DNA of 51,121 nucleotides from Candidatus Aminicenantota bacterium (GTDB lineage: Bacteria > Acidobacteriota > Aminicenantia > Aminicenantales > UBA4085). A model generated the notes under the pieces. That model was not told the DNA's origin and searched no databases. It saw nothing but the letters and a program-made list of their open reading frames with translations. Where the stretch lies: the NCBI GenBank assembly GCA_003141555.1, contig PLMN01000006.1:1-51121 (forward strand), in the 5' to 3' direction. The position numbers and the translations under genes were made by a program. Of this stretch, positions 33,930 through 42,522 are shown in pieces. Position 1 is the stretch's first letter, and the number at the start of each line of letters is the position of its first letter.

Positions 33930-35194
33930 CGAAGGCGCCCCAGGTTCTGACCGAATTCTTCTGGCTGGAACAGCTCCCTCGGATCGAGGCCTATGTCGCC
34001 CGGGGCGGCTACGAGGCCCTGAAAAAAGCCCTGGCCCAAATGAAGCCCGACGAGGTCCACGACGAAGTCAGGAAAGCCGGCCTCCGGGGCCGGGGCGGGG
34101 CCGGATTCCCGGCAGGGGTCAAATGGGGCTTCATCCCCAAGGGAACGGACAAGCCCAAGTATCTGTGCGTCAACGCCGACGAAGGAGAGCCGGGGACGTT
34201 CAAAGATAGATCCATCCTGAGCCACGATCCCCATCTCCTCATCGAAGGCATCGTCCTGACGTCGTACGCCGTCGGCATCCACGCCGCGTATGTTTATATC
34301 CGGGGCGAGTATGAGATGATCGCCCGCCGGCTCGAGGGGGCGATCGACGAGGCCCGGCGGGCAGGCTTCCTCGGCCGAAACATCTTCGGGAGCGGGTTCG
34401 ACCTCGAGATCGTCGTCCACCGCGGGGCGGGCGCCTACGTCTGCGGCGAGGAGACGGCCCTCCTCGAGTCGCTCGAGGGCAAGCGGGGGAATCCCCGGCT
34501 CAAGCCGCCCTTCCCGGCCGCCGTCGGGCTGTTCCAGTGCCCGACCGTCATCAACAACGTCGAGACGCTGGCCAACGTCCCGTTCATCATCCGGAACGGG
34601 GCTCCGTGGTTCCTGGACCTGGGGGTTCCCAAGGACGGGGGAACCAGGATCTTCGGGGTGAGCGGGGCCGTGGCCAAGCCCGGCCTTTACGAGCTGCCCT
34701 CCGGGACGAGCCTGCGCGAGATCATCTTCACTCACGCCGGCGGAATAAAGGACGGCCGCAAGCTCAAGGCCGTCATCCCGGGGGGAATGTCGTCGCCCAT
34801 CCTCCGGGCCGACGAAATCGACGTCCATATGGACGTGGACTCCGTCGCCGCCGCCGGGTCCATGCTTGGATCGGGGGGAATTATCGTCATCGCCGACGGC
34901 ACGCCGATCCTCCAGGTCCTGCGCAAAGTCGCCGCGTTCTACGCCCATGAATCCTGCGGCCAGTGCACGCCTTGCCGGCTCGGCACCTCCTGGATCCACA
35001 AGACCGTCGAGCGCATGGCCGCCGGCCGCGGACAGGCGGGCGATGTGGACGCGCTCCTCCGTCTGGCGGCTAACATCCAAGGCCGGACGCTGTGCCCCCT
35101 GGGCGACGCGGCGGCGATGCCGGTAGCGGCCATCGCCCGGAAGTTCCGGACGGAGCTCGAAAGCGGGCTCGACCGGGCCGGAGTGCGGCCGTGA
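33926..35194 (+). CDS. nuoF: NADH-quinone oxidoreductase subunit F
   Basis: This 422-residue subunit binds NADH, FMN and one [4Fe-4S] cluster. The glycine-rich GLRGRGGAGFPAGVKW (52-67) and VNADEGEPGTFKDR segments bind FMN and NADH. Cys344, Cys347, Cys350 (ESCGQCTPCR) and Cys390 ligate cluster N3. Start ATGA and end GTGA overlaps couple it to nuoE and nuoG. Homology to hydrogenase HndC/HoxF exists, but the full nuo context settles the assignment. Confidence 0.95.
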   Translation: MTKAPQVLTEFFWLEQLPRIEAYVARGGYEALKKALAQMKPDEVHDEVRKAGLRGRGGAGFPAGVKWGFIPKGTDKPKYLCVNADEGEPGTFKDRSILSHDPHLLIEGIVLTSYAVGIHAAYVYIRGEYEMIARRLEGAIDEARRAGFLGRNIFGSGFDLEIVVHRGAGAYVCGEETALLESLEGKRGNPRLKPPFPAAVGLFQCPTVINNVETLANVPFIIRNGAPWFLDLGVPKDGGTRIFGVSGAVAKPGLYELPSGTSLREIIFTHAGGIKDGRKLKAVIPGGMSSPILRADEIDVHMDVDSVAAAGSMLGSGGIIVIADGTPILQVLRKVAAFYAHESCGQCTPCRLGTSWIHKTVERMAAGRGQAGDVDALLRLAANIQGRTLCPLGDAAAMPVAAIARKFRTELESGLDRAGVRP

Positions 35195-36750
35195 TCAAGC
35201 TCTTCATCGACGGCGCCGCGGTCGAGGTGCCCGAGGGCACGACCGTCTTCAAGGCCGCCGAGCAGGCCGGGATCGCTCTGCCCCATTTCTGCTTCCACCC
35301 CGCGTTCGCCCCGGAGGGCACCTGCCGCCTCTGCCTCGTCCAGATCGAGGGCAGCCCCAAGCTCGAGCTCAGCTGCTCGACGGTCATCCGCGAAGGGATG
35401 AAGGTCGTGACCCAGTCGCCCGCGGTCGGGGAGGCGCGCCGGGGCGTCCTCGAGTTCCTCCTCGCCGAGCATCCGCTGGACTGTCCCATCTGCGACAAGG
35501 CCGGGGAGTGCAAGCTCCAGGACTATAGCCGGGACTACGGCCTGACCGAGAGCGCGTTCCGCGAATTCAAGGAGAAGCGCGACAAGAAGGTCGCGATCGG
35601 AGAGAAGCTCCTCCTCGACCGCGAGCGCTGCATCCAGTGCACGCGTTGCGTCCGGTTCCTGGCCGAGGTCACCAAAACCCACGAGCTGGGCGTCTTCGAA
35701 CGGGGCGTCCGGACCGAGATCGGGATCCTGGACGGGGTCCCGGTTCAAAACGGCTATTCCGGCAACCTGGTCGATCTCTGCCCGGTCGGGGCGATCACGG
35801 ATACGGATTTCCGGTTCAAGACGCGGCCCTGGTTCCTGTCGCGGGCCGAATCGGTGTGCCCCCACTGCGGGCGGGGCTGCAACATCTACGTGGACTACCA
35901 TCCGGGCCTTCCCCGCGTCCCCGGCTCGGCCAAGGTCTTCCGGATCCGGCCTCGGACGAACGAGGCGGTCAACGGCCCCTGGATCTGCGACGTCGGCCGC
36001 TACGGATACGTCCGGGCCCAGAACGCGGGCCGAAGCGACCGGCCCTTCTGGAACAAGGACGGGGCGAAAACCGAGCTCGGCTGGGACACGGCGATGGCCA
36101 TCCTAGGCGATAAGCTCCGCGCCCTGGTCGACGCCGGCCGGGCGGACCGGGTCGCCGTGGCCGCGACGTCCTGGCTGACGAATGAAGAGCTGTTCCTGGT
36201 GAAAAAGATATTCCGGGACGATTTCGGCTCCGGACGGATCGTCCTGTGCGACCCGCGGCCCGGCGAGGGGGATGATTTCCTGCGCCGCCCGGACCGGACT
36301 CCGAACGCCCGCGGCGCCCGCGAGCTCGGATTCGATCCGGCTCCGCCGGCGCTCGAGGCGCTGGCCCGCGGGACCGAGGTCCTGATCCTCTTCGGACCGC
36401 ACATCGCCGAACACTTTAGGCCGGCCGAGCTCCGCGCGGCCTTGGACGGGATCGCGGTCAAGGTTCTCGTGACGCCGCACCTCACGGGCCTCGAAGGCCT
36501 CATGGACGGCGTCCTCGCCTCCGCGACCCCCGCCGAGAAGGACGGGTCGTTCACGAACTTCGAGGGCCGGGTCCAGCCATTCGCCGCGGCCGCCCGGCCG
36601 TGTCCGGACGTCCGGTCCGAGCTCGAGATCCTCGCCGCGCTCGCCGGTTCTCTCGGCCTGCGGCCGGATTATTACGGCCGCCTGACGACCGCGGCGGCCG
36701 TCCGCCGCGAGCTCGCCAAGGAGATCCCATTCTTCGGGGCCCGGGCATGA
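35191..36750 (+). CDS. nuoG: NADH-quinone oxidoreductase subunit G (short form)
   Basis: This Fe-S subunit of the peripheral arm starts with GTG at 35191 and has 519 residues, well short of the roughly 800-900 of E. coli-type NuoG. It keeps the [2Fe-2S] ligands Cys34, 45, 48, 62. The His94/Cys98, 101, 107 cluster and Cys147, 150, 153, 197 are also intact. Cys223, 226, 230, 266 match the off-path N7 cluster of the molybdopterin-like domain. The rest of that domain is shortened (about 300-519). It overlaps nuoF by GTGA and nuoH by ATGA. Confidence 0.93.
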   Translation: MIKLFIDGAAVEVPEGTTVFKAAEQAGIALPHFCFHPAFAPEGTCRLCLVQIEGSPKLELSCSTVIREGMKVVTQSPAVGEARRGVLEFLLAEHPLDCPICDKAGECKLQDYSRDYGLTESAFREFKEKRDKKVAIGEKLLLDRERCIQCTRCVRFLAEVTKTHELGVFERGVRTEIGILDGVPVQNGYSGNLVDLCPVGAITDTDFRFKTRPWFLSRAESVCPHCGRGCNIYVDYHPGLPRVPGSAKVFRIRPRTNEAVNGPWICDVGRYGYVRAQNAGRSDRPFWNKDGAKTELGWDTAMAILGDKLRALVDAGRADRVAVAATSWLTNEELFLVKKIFRDDFGSGRIVLCDPRPGEGDDFLRRPDRTPNARGARELGFDPAPPALEALARGTEVLILFGPHIAEHFRPAELRAALDGIAVKVLVTPHLTGLEGLMDGVLASATPAEKDGSFTNFEGRVQPFAAAARPCPDVRSELEILAALAGSLGLRPDYYGRLTTAAAVRRELAKEIPFFGARA

Positions 36751-37820
36751 CCGACATCTGGGTCGTCCTCATCAAGATCGTGCTGGCCCTCGTCTGGTTC
36801 TTCGTCCTGACGCTCTACCTGACCTGGGCGGAGCGCAAGGAAAGTGCGGTCATCCAGGACCGCGTCGGGGCGAACCGGGCCAGGATCCTGGGCATGACGG
36901 TCATCGGGCTCTTCCAGCCGATCGCCGACGCGATCAAGATGTTCTTCAAGGAGGACTTCGTCCCGGCTTTCTCCCGCAAGGCCCTCCACACGATCGCCCC
37001 GTTCGTCTCGTTCTTCTTCGTGGCCATCACGATCTCGGCCGTGCCTTTCGGCGACGACATCCGGATCGGGGGCAAGGCGATCAGCCTCCAGGTCTTCGAC
37101 GCCAACGTCGGCCTGCTTTTCGTCCTGGCCATGCTCTCGCTGGCCATCTACGGGATCCTGATCAGCGGCTGGGCCTCGAACAACCGCTTCGCCCTGCTCG
37201 GCGGGATGCGGGGCGCCGCCCAGCTCATCTCCTACGAGGTCGCGCTCGGCCTGTCGCTCGTCGGCCTGATCATGGTCTTCCCCTCGCTGCGGATGAGCGA
37301 GCTCGTCCGGGCGCAGGGCGCCCTCCTGTTCGGGTTCCTCCCCAAGTGGGGCGTCTTCCTCCAGCCGCTCGGCTTCCTCGTGTTCTTCTTCGCCGCGCTG
37401 GCCGAGACCAAGCGCGTCCCGTTCGACATGCCCGAGGGCGAGTCCGAGATCATCGGCTTCTTCACCGAGTATGGCGGGCTCAAGTGGGGCCTGTTCATGT
37501 TCACCGATTTCATGGAGATCCTCATCATCTCCACCCTGCTGACGTCGCTATACTTCGGCGGCTGGCAGGTCCCCTGGCTGGGGGCGAACGGATTCTCGTT
37601 CCCCTGGGGCGGGGCCTGGCATCTCGCCCCGTGGCTCGTGACCGTGTTCCAGGTCGCGGCCTTCAACGTCAAGGTCTTCTTCTTCTGCTGGCTCCAGATC
37701 CTCATCCGGTGGACGTATCCCCGGTTCCGCTACGACCAGGTCATGGACCTGGGCTGGAAGCTCCTCGTCCCCCTGAGCCTCCTTAATATCGTCGGGACGG
37801 CGGTCCTGCTGAGCCTGTGA
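36747..37820 (+). CDS. nuoH: NADH-quinone oxidoreductase subunit H
   Basis: This membrane subunit connects the peripheral and membrane arms and forms part of the quinone channel. From the ATG at 36747 it has 357 residues and about eight membrane helices. Family hallmarks are LTWAERKESAVIQDRVGANR, LGLFQPIADAIKMFFKED-like sequence at about 50-70, and the loop ETKRVPFDMPEGESEIIGFF. It starts in an ATGA overlap with nuoG and is followed 1 nt later by nuoI. Confidence 0.95.
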   Translation: MTDIWVVLIKIVLALVWFFVLTLYLTWAERKESAVIQDRVGANRARILGMTVIGLFQPIADAIKMFFKEDFVPAFSRKALHTIAPFVSFFFVAITISAVPFGDDIRIGGKAISLQVFDANVGLLFVLAMLSLAIYGILISGWASNNRFALLGGMRGAAQLISYEVALGLSLVGLIMVFPSLRMSELVRAQGALLFGFLPKWGVFLQPLGFLVFFFAALAETKRVPFDMPEGESEIIGFFTEYGGLKWGLFMFTDFMEILIISTLLTSLYFGGWQVPWLGANGFSFPWGGAWHLAPWLVTVFQVAAFNVKVFFFCWLQILIRWTYPRFRYDQVMDLGWKLLVPLSLLNIVGTAVLLSL

Positions 37821-37821
37821 C

Positions 37822-38295
37822 ATGCTGAAAGCGATCGGGTACTTCTGGGAGCTGCTGAAGGGCGGCTGGATCACGACCCGCCACTTCATGACCAACATGT
37901 TCCACCACACCTTGAGGCTCTTCCACATCAAGACGAAGCGCCCGGGAGCGGTGACATATCAGTACCCTGAGGTCAAAAAGCCGCTCGCCGCCCGCCACCG
38001 CAGCCTTCATCGCCTGATGACGCGCGAGGACGGGAAGCCGCGCTGCGTGGCCTGCATGCTCTGCGCCACGGTCTGCCCCTCGGAATGCATCGTCATCGAG
38101 GCGGCCGAGGACGCGGACCCGGAAATCCAGAAGGTCCCGAAATCCTTCACCATCGACCTCAACCGGTGCTGCTTCTGCGGCTTCTGCGTGGAAGCCTGCC
38201 CCGAGGACGCCATCCGCATGGACACGGGCGTCATCGACCTGGCCCGCCGGTCCCATGACGACCTGATTTTCGGCCTCGACAAGCTCCTGAAATGA
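37822..38295 (+). CDS. nuoI: NADH-quinone oxidoreductase subunit I
   Basis: This ferredoxin-like subunit carries two [4Fe-4S] clusters (N6a, N6b). The 157 residues have Cys75, 78, 81, 85 and Cys116, 119, 122, 126 as ligands, after an N-terminal amphipathic part with the FHIKTKRPGAVTYQYPE segment. It is the last nuo gene here. The next gene, overlapping by ATGA, is a metallo-beta-lactamase-fold protein rather than nuoJ. Confidence 0.95.
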   Translation: MLKAIGYFWELLKGGWITTRHFMTNMFHHTLRLFHIKTKRPGAVTYQYPEVKKPLAARHRSLHRLMTREDGKPRCVACMLCATVCPSECIVIEAAEDADPEIQKVPKSFTIDLNRCCFCGFCVEACPEDAIRMDTGVIDLARRSHDDLIFGLDKLLK

Positions 38296-39152
38296 CCCCC
38301 CGGGAGCTCATCCTGGGCGGGGTTCGCGTCCGCTGCCTCGAGGACGGACGATTCACGATTCCGCGAGGGGCGATGTATGTCCGTCCCCCGACGGAGGCGG
38401 GGACCCGAAATCAGGGGCCTCCGCCGGCATCCGGGCCGGACCGTTTCGTCCTGGCGATGAACATTTTTCTCGTCGAAAGCCCGGACGCGCGCATCGTGAT
38501 CGATACCGGGATCGGGACGAAAGCTTCGCCGGCAGCTTCCGAGCTCGGGGATCTTGCCCGCGGGCCGGGGCTGGAAGCCCTTCTCGGCGGCTTCGGGATC
38601 GGGCCAGGCGACATCGACATCGTCGTCAACACCCATCTTCATTTCGACCATTGCGGCGGCGACACGGCCTCGTCGCCGGACGGCAGGCTCCGCCCCGCCT
38701 TTCCCAACGCCGTCTATGTCATCCAAAAAGGGGAGTGGGAGACGGCCCTCCATCCTCCGGCTCGCGACGAGGCGAGCTATGTCGCGGCGGATTTCGAACC
38801 CCTGGCCGCCTCGGGCCGTCTCCGGCTCGTGGAGGGCGAGGCCGTCATCGCGGCCGGCGTCGAGGTCGTCCTGACGCCGGGGCATACCGCCCATCACCAG
38901 AGCGTCATTGTGCGGTCCGGGGGGGCGGCCATGCTCTTCGCCGGAGACCTTATCCCTACGGCGGCCCACGCCGGCTTTTCGTTCGTCATGAGCTATGACC
39001 TCGATCCCCGCCTCAGCCTTAAAACAAAGAGGGCGATCTACGGCCGCTCGGTCCAAGAAGGGTGGATCGTCGCTCTGGCTCACGAGACGGATCGCCCCTT
39101 CGGGACGATCGACCGGGACGGAGTCGGGTTCGCCTTTCGACCGCTTGCCTGA
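38292..39152 (+). CDS. Metallo-beta-lactamase-fold hydrolase
   Basis: This 286-residue protein of the MBL superfamily has the zinc-binding motif THLHFDHCGG (His115, His117, Asp119, His120), a second His in PGHTAHHQS and Asp in FAGDLIPT. The group resembles lactonase or glyoxalase-like quinone-degradation enzymes rather than RNases, but the substrate cannot be told. The start overlaps the nuoI stop as ATGA, so it is translated with the complex I genes. No signal peptide is present. Confidence 0.9.
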   Translation: MTPRELILGGVRVRCLEDGRFTIPRGAMYVRPPTEAGTRNQGPPPASGPDRFVLAMNIFLVESPDARIVIDTGIGTKASPAASELGDLARGPGLEALLGGFGIGPGDIDIVVNTHLHFDHCGGDTASSPDGRLRPAFPNAVYVIQKGEWETALHPPARDEASYVAADFEPLAASGRLRLVEGEAVIAAGVEVVLTPGHTAHHQSVIVRSGGAAMLFAGDLIPTAAHAGFSFVMSYDLDPRLSLKTKRAIYGRSVQEGWIVALAHETDRPFGTIDRDGVGFAFRPLA

Positions 39153-39181
39153 CGGCCCGAAGGCGAGGCGTTCCTCCCAAG

Positions 39182-39209
39182 TTGACTTTCATGGCCCTAG
39201 AAATATAAT
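39182..39209 (+). promoter_or_regulatory. Promoter of the malic enzyme gene
   Basis: TTGACT (39182-39187), 16 bp, consensus TATAAT (39204-39209). Predicted start near 39216. Confidence 0.75.
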
Positions 39210-39251
39210 TAGGTCTTTATGACTGCTTCATTTTCAGGAGGAACCATCATC

Positions 39252-40601
39252 ATGAACAAGGTCGATGTCGAGCAGCTGCTCAAGAAAGCCGCCGAGCCTT
39301 CGCTGAAGGCGCCACTCCTTCACAAGTTCTACAAAGGCAAGGTCGGGGTCTCAGTCAAGTGCCGCGTCCGGGACTTCAATGATTTCGCGATCTGGTACAC
39401 GCCCGGCGTCGCCGCCGTGTGCAAGGAAATCGCCCAGGATCCCGAAAAGGCCTATGACTATACCAACAAGCAGAACATGGTGGCCGTCATCAGCGACGGC
39501 ACGCGCGTGCTCGGCTTGGGCGATATCGGCCCGCTCGCCGGCTTGCCGGTCATGGAGGGCAAGGGCCTGCTCTACAAGTATCTGGGCGGCGTGGACGCCT
39601 TTCCCCTCTGCCTCGACGAAAAGGATCCGGACAAGTTCATCGACATCTGCAAGGCCCTTCAGCCGACGTTCGGCGGGTTTAACCTCGAGGACATCTCCCA
39701 GCCGAAGTGCTTCAGGATCCTCGACACGCTCCGCGAGGAGTGCGTCATCCCGGTCTGGCATGACGATCAGCAGGGGACGGCCTGCGTTACGGTGGCCGGG
39801 ATCATCAATGCCCTGAAGCTCGTCAAGAAGGACATGGCCTCGGCCAAGTGCACGGTCGTCGGGTCCGGGGCCGCGGGCATCAACATCGCCCGCCTCCTCA
39901 TCAAGGCCGGCATCAGTCCCGAAAACCTGCTCTCGGTCGATTCCAAGGGCATCCTCTCTCGCGACCGGGCGGACCGGGCGACGCTCCAGGAAAAATACAA
40001 GGAGAAATGGGACCTCTGCCTGCGGACCAACCTCAAGTGCCGGCAGGGTCAGGTCCCGGACGCCATAAAGGGCGCCGACATCCTGATCAGCGCCTCCAAG
40101 CAGGGGCCGGGGACGATCCTCCCCGAGTGGGTAAAAACCATGGCCCCGAATTCCATCGTCTTTGCCGAAGCCAATCCGGTGCCCGAGATCTGGCCCTGGG
40201 AGGCTATCGAGGCGGGCGCCAGGGTCGTCGCTACGGGGCGGTCGGATTTCCCGAACCAGGTCAACAACTCGCTCGGCTTCCCAGGCATCTTCCGCGGGGC
40301 GCTGGACGTCCGGGCCAAGACCATCACCGATGAGATGTGCATCGCCGCGGCGCGCGAGCTGGCCAAAGTAGCCGAGGACAAGGGCCTCCGCGAGGACTAT
40401 ATCGTCCCCAACATGGACGAATGGGAAGTCTTCCCGCGCGAGGCTGTCGCCGTCGGCTCGAAGGCCATCGAGCAAGGCGTAGCCAAGTTCGATTTTCCGC
40501 CCGACGTGCGGTTCAAGATGGCCGCGGACATCATCAAAGCCGCGCGTGAGGAAGTCCAGTGGAAAATGAAGGAAGGCTTCATCGCCAACCCGGATAAATA
40601 A
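39252..40601 (+). CDS. NAD(P)-dependent malic enzyme
   Basis: This enzyme oxidatively decarboxylates malate to pyruvate. From the ATG at 39252 (AGGAGG 10 nt upstream) it has 449 residues. It has the bacterial-type malic N-domain ([30 protein letters not shown]) with catalytic Tyr and Lys in these segments, [11 protein letters not shown] with the metal-binding Asp pair, and a Rossmann NAD domain ([15 protein letters not shown]). No phosphotransacetylase-like C-terminal domain is attached. Whether it prefers NAD or NADP is not clear. It is transcribed from its own promoter. Confidence 0.93.
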   Translation: MNKVDVEQLLKKAAEPSLKAPLLHKFYKGKVGVSVKCRVRDFNDFAIWYTPGVAAVCKEIAQDPEKAYDYTNKQNMVAVISDGTRVLGLGDIGPLAGLPVMEGKGLLYKYLGGVDAFPLCLDEKDPDKFIDICKALQPTFGGFNLEDISQPKCFRILDTLREECVIPVWHDDQQGTACVTVAGIINALKLVKKDMASAKCTVVGSGAAGINIARLLIKAGISPENLLSVDSKGILSRDRADRATLQEKYKEKWDLCLRTNLKCRQGQVPDAIKGADILISASKQGPGTILPEWVKTMAPNSIVFAEANPVPEIWPWEAIEAGARVVATGRSDFPNQVNNSLGFPGIFRGALDVRAKTITDEMCIAAARELAKVAEDKGLREDYIVPNMDEWEVFPREAVAVGSKAIEQGVAKFDFPPDVRFKMAADIIKAAREEVQWKMKEGFIANPDK

Positions 40602-40626
40602 TCGGCCGAAAAATTTCATTTTCCCA

Positions 40627-40655
40627 TTGACTTTCCGTTGGGAATTTGGTAAATT
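40627..40655 (+). promoter_or_regulatory. Promoter of the lipoprotein/L,D-transpeptidase unit
   Basis: TTGACT (40627-40632), 17 bp, TAAATT (40650-40655) with TGG directly before it (extended -10). A second overlapping set, TTGGTA (40646-40651) and TATATT (40670-40675), is possible. The leader is over 100 nt and AT-rich. Confidence 0.6.
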
Positions 40656-40769
40656 TAGTCTTAGTCCAGTATATTATTTCGTTTTATCCCAAACGGAAAA
40701 CGAGTATTTTTCTGGATGAATGTGGAATTTTTTTCGCGTGCATCATTTCATGAAAAGGAGGAACAGATC

Positions 40770-41369
40770 ATGAAAGGCATCAAAAAGCAAGTCGTCCTTG
40801 TGTTGGCCATCGCCGTGGTGCTTGCCGCCTGCAAGCAGCCCACGGAGCAGATCAACAACGCCAAGGCCGCCCTCGAATCCGTGATGAAAGCCGGTGCGGA
40901 CAAGTACGCTGTCGACGAATACAAGAAGCTCGACGGCGACCTGAAGGCCGCCCTGGACGAAGTCGCCGCCCAGGACAAGAAGTTCTTCAAGAAGTTTGGG
41001 ACCGCCAAGGAAATGCTGGCCAAGGTTCTGACCGACGCCGACACCCTGAAGGCCGCTCTCCCCGCGAAGATCGAAGCCGCCAAGAATCTGGCCGTTTCGC
41101 TTCAGGGCGAAGCCCGCAAGGGTCTGGACGCCGCCAAGGCCCTCCTCGACAAGGCTCCTAAGGGCAAGGGCACCGCGAAGGACCTCGAGGCTCTGAAGGG
41201 TGATCTAGCCGGCGCCGAAACTTCGTTCGCCGACATCCAGAAGGCCATTGACGCCCAGGACTACATCGTCGCCCAGGACAAGGCCAAGTCCGTTTCGGCC
41301 GCCGCCGCCAAGGTGTCCGAGCAGGTCCAGGCCGCGATCGACAAGATCAAGGGCATCGTCCACAAGTAA
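40770..41369 (+). CDS. Helical Ala/Lys-rich lipoprotein with C-terminal Lys, possible Braun lipoprotein analogue
   Basis: This 199-residue lipoprotein has lipobox VLAAC with lipidated Cys21 and Lys at +2, which would not retain it in the inner membrane by the E. coli rule. The mature part is predicted to be almost wholly alpha-helical, rich in Ala, Lys, Asp and Glu (NNAKAALESVMKAGADKY and similar), and may belong to the DUF4398-like group. The last residue is Lys (GIVHK). The next two genes encode YkuD-domain enzymes. In E. coli the C-terminal Lys of the helical lipoprotein Lpp is joined to peptidoglycan by such enzymes, so an analogous tether is a strong hypothesis. AAAAGGAGG precedes the ATG at 40770 by 8 nt. 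Confidence 0.85.
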   Translation: MKGIKKQVVLVLAIAVVLAACKQPTEQINNAKAALESVMKAGADKYAVDEYKKLDGDLKAALDEVAAQDKKFFKKFGTAKEMLAKVLTDADTLKAALPAKIEAAKNLAVSLQGEARKGLDAAKALLDKAPKGKGTAKDLEALKGDLAGAETSFADIQKAIDAQDYIVAQDKAKSVSAAAAKVSEQVQAAIDKIKGIVHK

Positions 41370-41389
41370 GGGAATCCTCGACGATTCCC
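41370..41389 (+). other. Intercistronic hairpin
   Basis: GGGAATC (41370-41376) and GATTCCC (41383-41389) form a perfect 7-bp stem immediately after the lipoprotein stop codon. There is no T-run, so it is more likely a partial terminator or mRNA end-protecting structure than a full terminator. Confidence 0.5.
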
Positions 41390-41409
41390 GGTTCGGACAG
41401 CGGTTCCCG

Positions 41410-42522
41410 TTGAGAGTGTTCGATCGATCAACGGGGGCTTTGCTGGTCGGACTGTGCTTTTTCAGCGCAGCGTGTAGCACGCCGCCGGTCCCGCCGGAGT
41501 TCTCCCAGGCCCAGCGTCTGGACGAGGAGCTCCGGGGGATCGGCGTTTCTTTTTATGCCTCCCAGGATCTCGAGCGCTTCGAGGTCGGACTGAAGTCCGC
41601 CAAGGCCAGGATCGGGGCCGAGCGGGCAAAATTCGGCTGGTTCCGCGACTACGGTCCGGCGACATCCGACTTGCGGAAAACCCTCGACGAGGGCGAAGCC
41701 CTGCGGCGGAGGATCGTGTCCCTCAAGACGTCCAAGACCGAGACCTTCCGCGCCCGGGCGGACTCGCTGACCGAACGTGTGGCCAAGATCAAGCGGATGA
41801 CCGGATTTTTCAACGAAAGCGCTCCGGTGCGGATGAACCTTTCCCAGGCCGAGATCAAGCTGTCCGAGGCCGACTTTCTGCTCAAGAAGGAAGAGTACGA
41901 CGCCGGCTCCAAGGATCTGGCCGAGGGGGAATTCCATGCCCGCGCGGCCGAACAGGCCATCGCCGACGTCCTGAGCCGCTACCGCGACAGGAACGAGATC
42001 GCGAAGTGGCGGACATGGGCCCAGGAGACGATCGAGGAGTCCCGCCAGCGCGGAACCGTCGTCTTCCTCGTCAGCAAGCTCGAGCGGAAGATCACGATCT
42101 ACAGGGCCGGGGCCGCGATCGGGTCGTTCGACATCGGCCTCGGCCGCTACGGGCTGTCCGACAAGCTCTATGCGGGCGATGAGGCCACACCCGAAGGAAG
42201 GTACAAGGTCATCCAGAAGTTCCCGGCGAGCGATTTCTACAAGGCCCTCTTGATCAACTATCCCAACGATGAGGATCGGAAGGCGTTCGCCGAGGCTCGG
42301 CGGAAAGGGCTGATCCCCGGCCAGGCGGGGATCGGCGGGGCGATCGAGATCCACGGCGGGGGCAAGGACAGCCTGACGAAGGGCTGCGTCGGCCTGGAAA
42401 ACAGGGACATGGATCGCGTCTACGATTACGCTCGGGAGGGGACGGCCGTGACGATCGTCGGGTTCGTGTCGGTCGAGAACACGATCCTGGCTGAAATCGA
42501 GAAGCTCAACATCCATGACTGA
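41410..42522 (+). CDS. YafK/DpaA-like YkuD-domain lipoprotein
   Basis: This 370-residue protein (from the TTG at 41410; GTG at 41416 is the alternative, and no good ribosome binding site is seen) has a lipoprotein signal ending FFSAAC with Cys22. A long charged helical or coiled-coil stalk (about 45-205) precedes a YkuD catalytic domain (about 215-355). His315 and Cys326 (IHGGG, TKGCVGL) are the catalytic pair. The short His-Cys spacing, a Lys where canonical enzymes have the His of S/T-H-G-C, and the preceding TPEGRYKV and FYKALLINYPNDEDR segments resemble E. coli YafK (DpaA/LdtF), which releases Lpp from peptidoglycan. It overlaps the next gene by 8 nt. Confidence 0.85.
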   Translation: MRVFDRSTGALLVGLCFFSAACSTPPVPPEFSQAQRLDEELRGIGVSFYASQDLERFEVGLKSAKARIGAERAKFGWFRDYGPATSDLRKTLDEGEALRRRIVSLKTSKTETFRARADSLTERVAKIKRMTGFFNESAPVRMNLSQAEIKLSEADFLLKKEEYDAGSKDLAEGEFHARAAEQAIADVLSRYRDRNEIAKWRTWAQETIEESRQRGTVVFLVSKLERKITIYRAGAAIGSFDIGLGRYGLSDKLYAGDEATPEGRYKVIQKFPASDFYKALLINYPNDEDRKAFAEARRKGLIPGQAGIGGAIEIHGGGKDSLTKGCVGLENRDMDRVYDYAREGTAVTIVGFVSVENTILAEIEKLNIHD

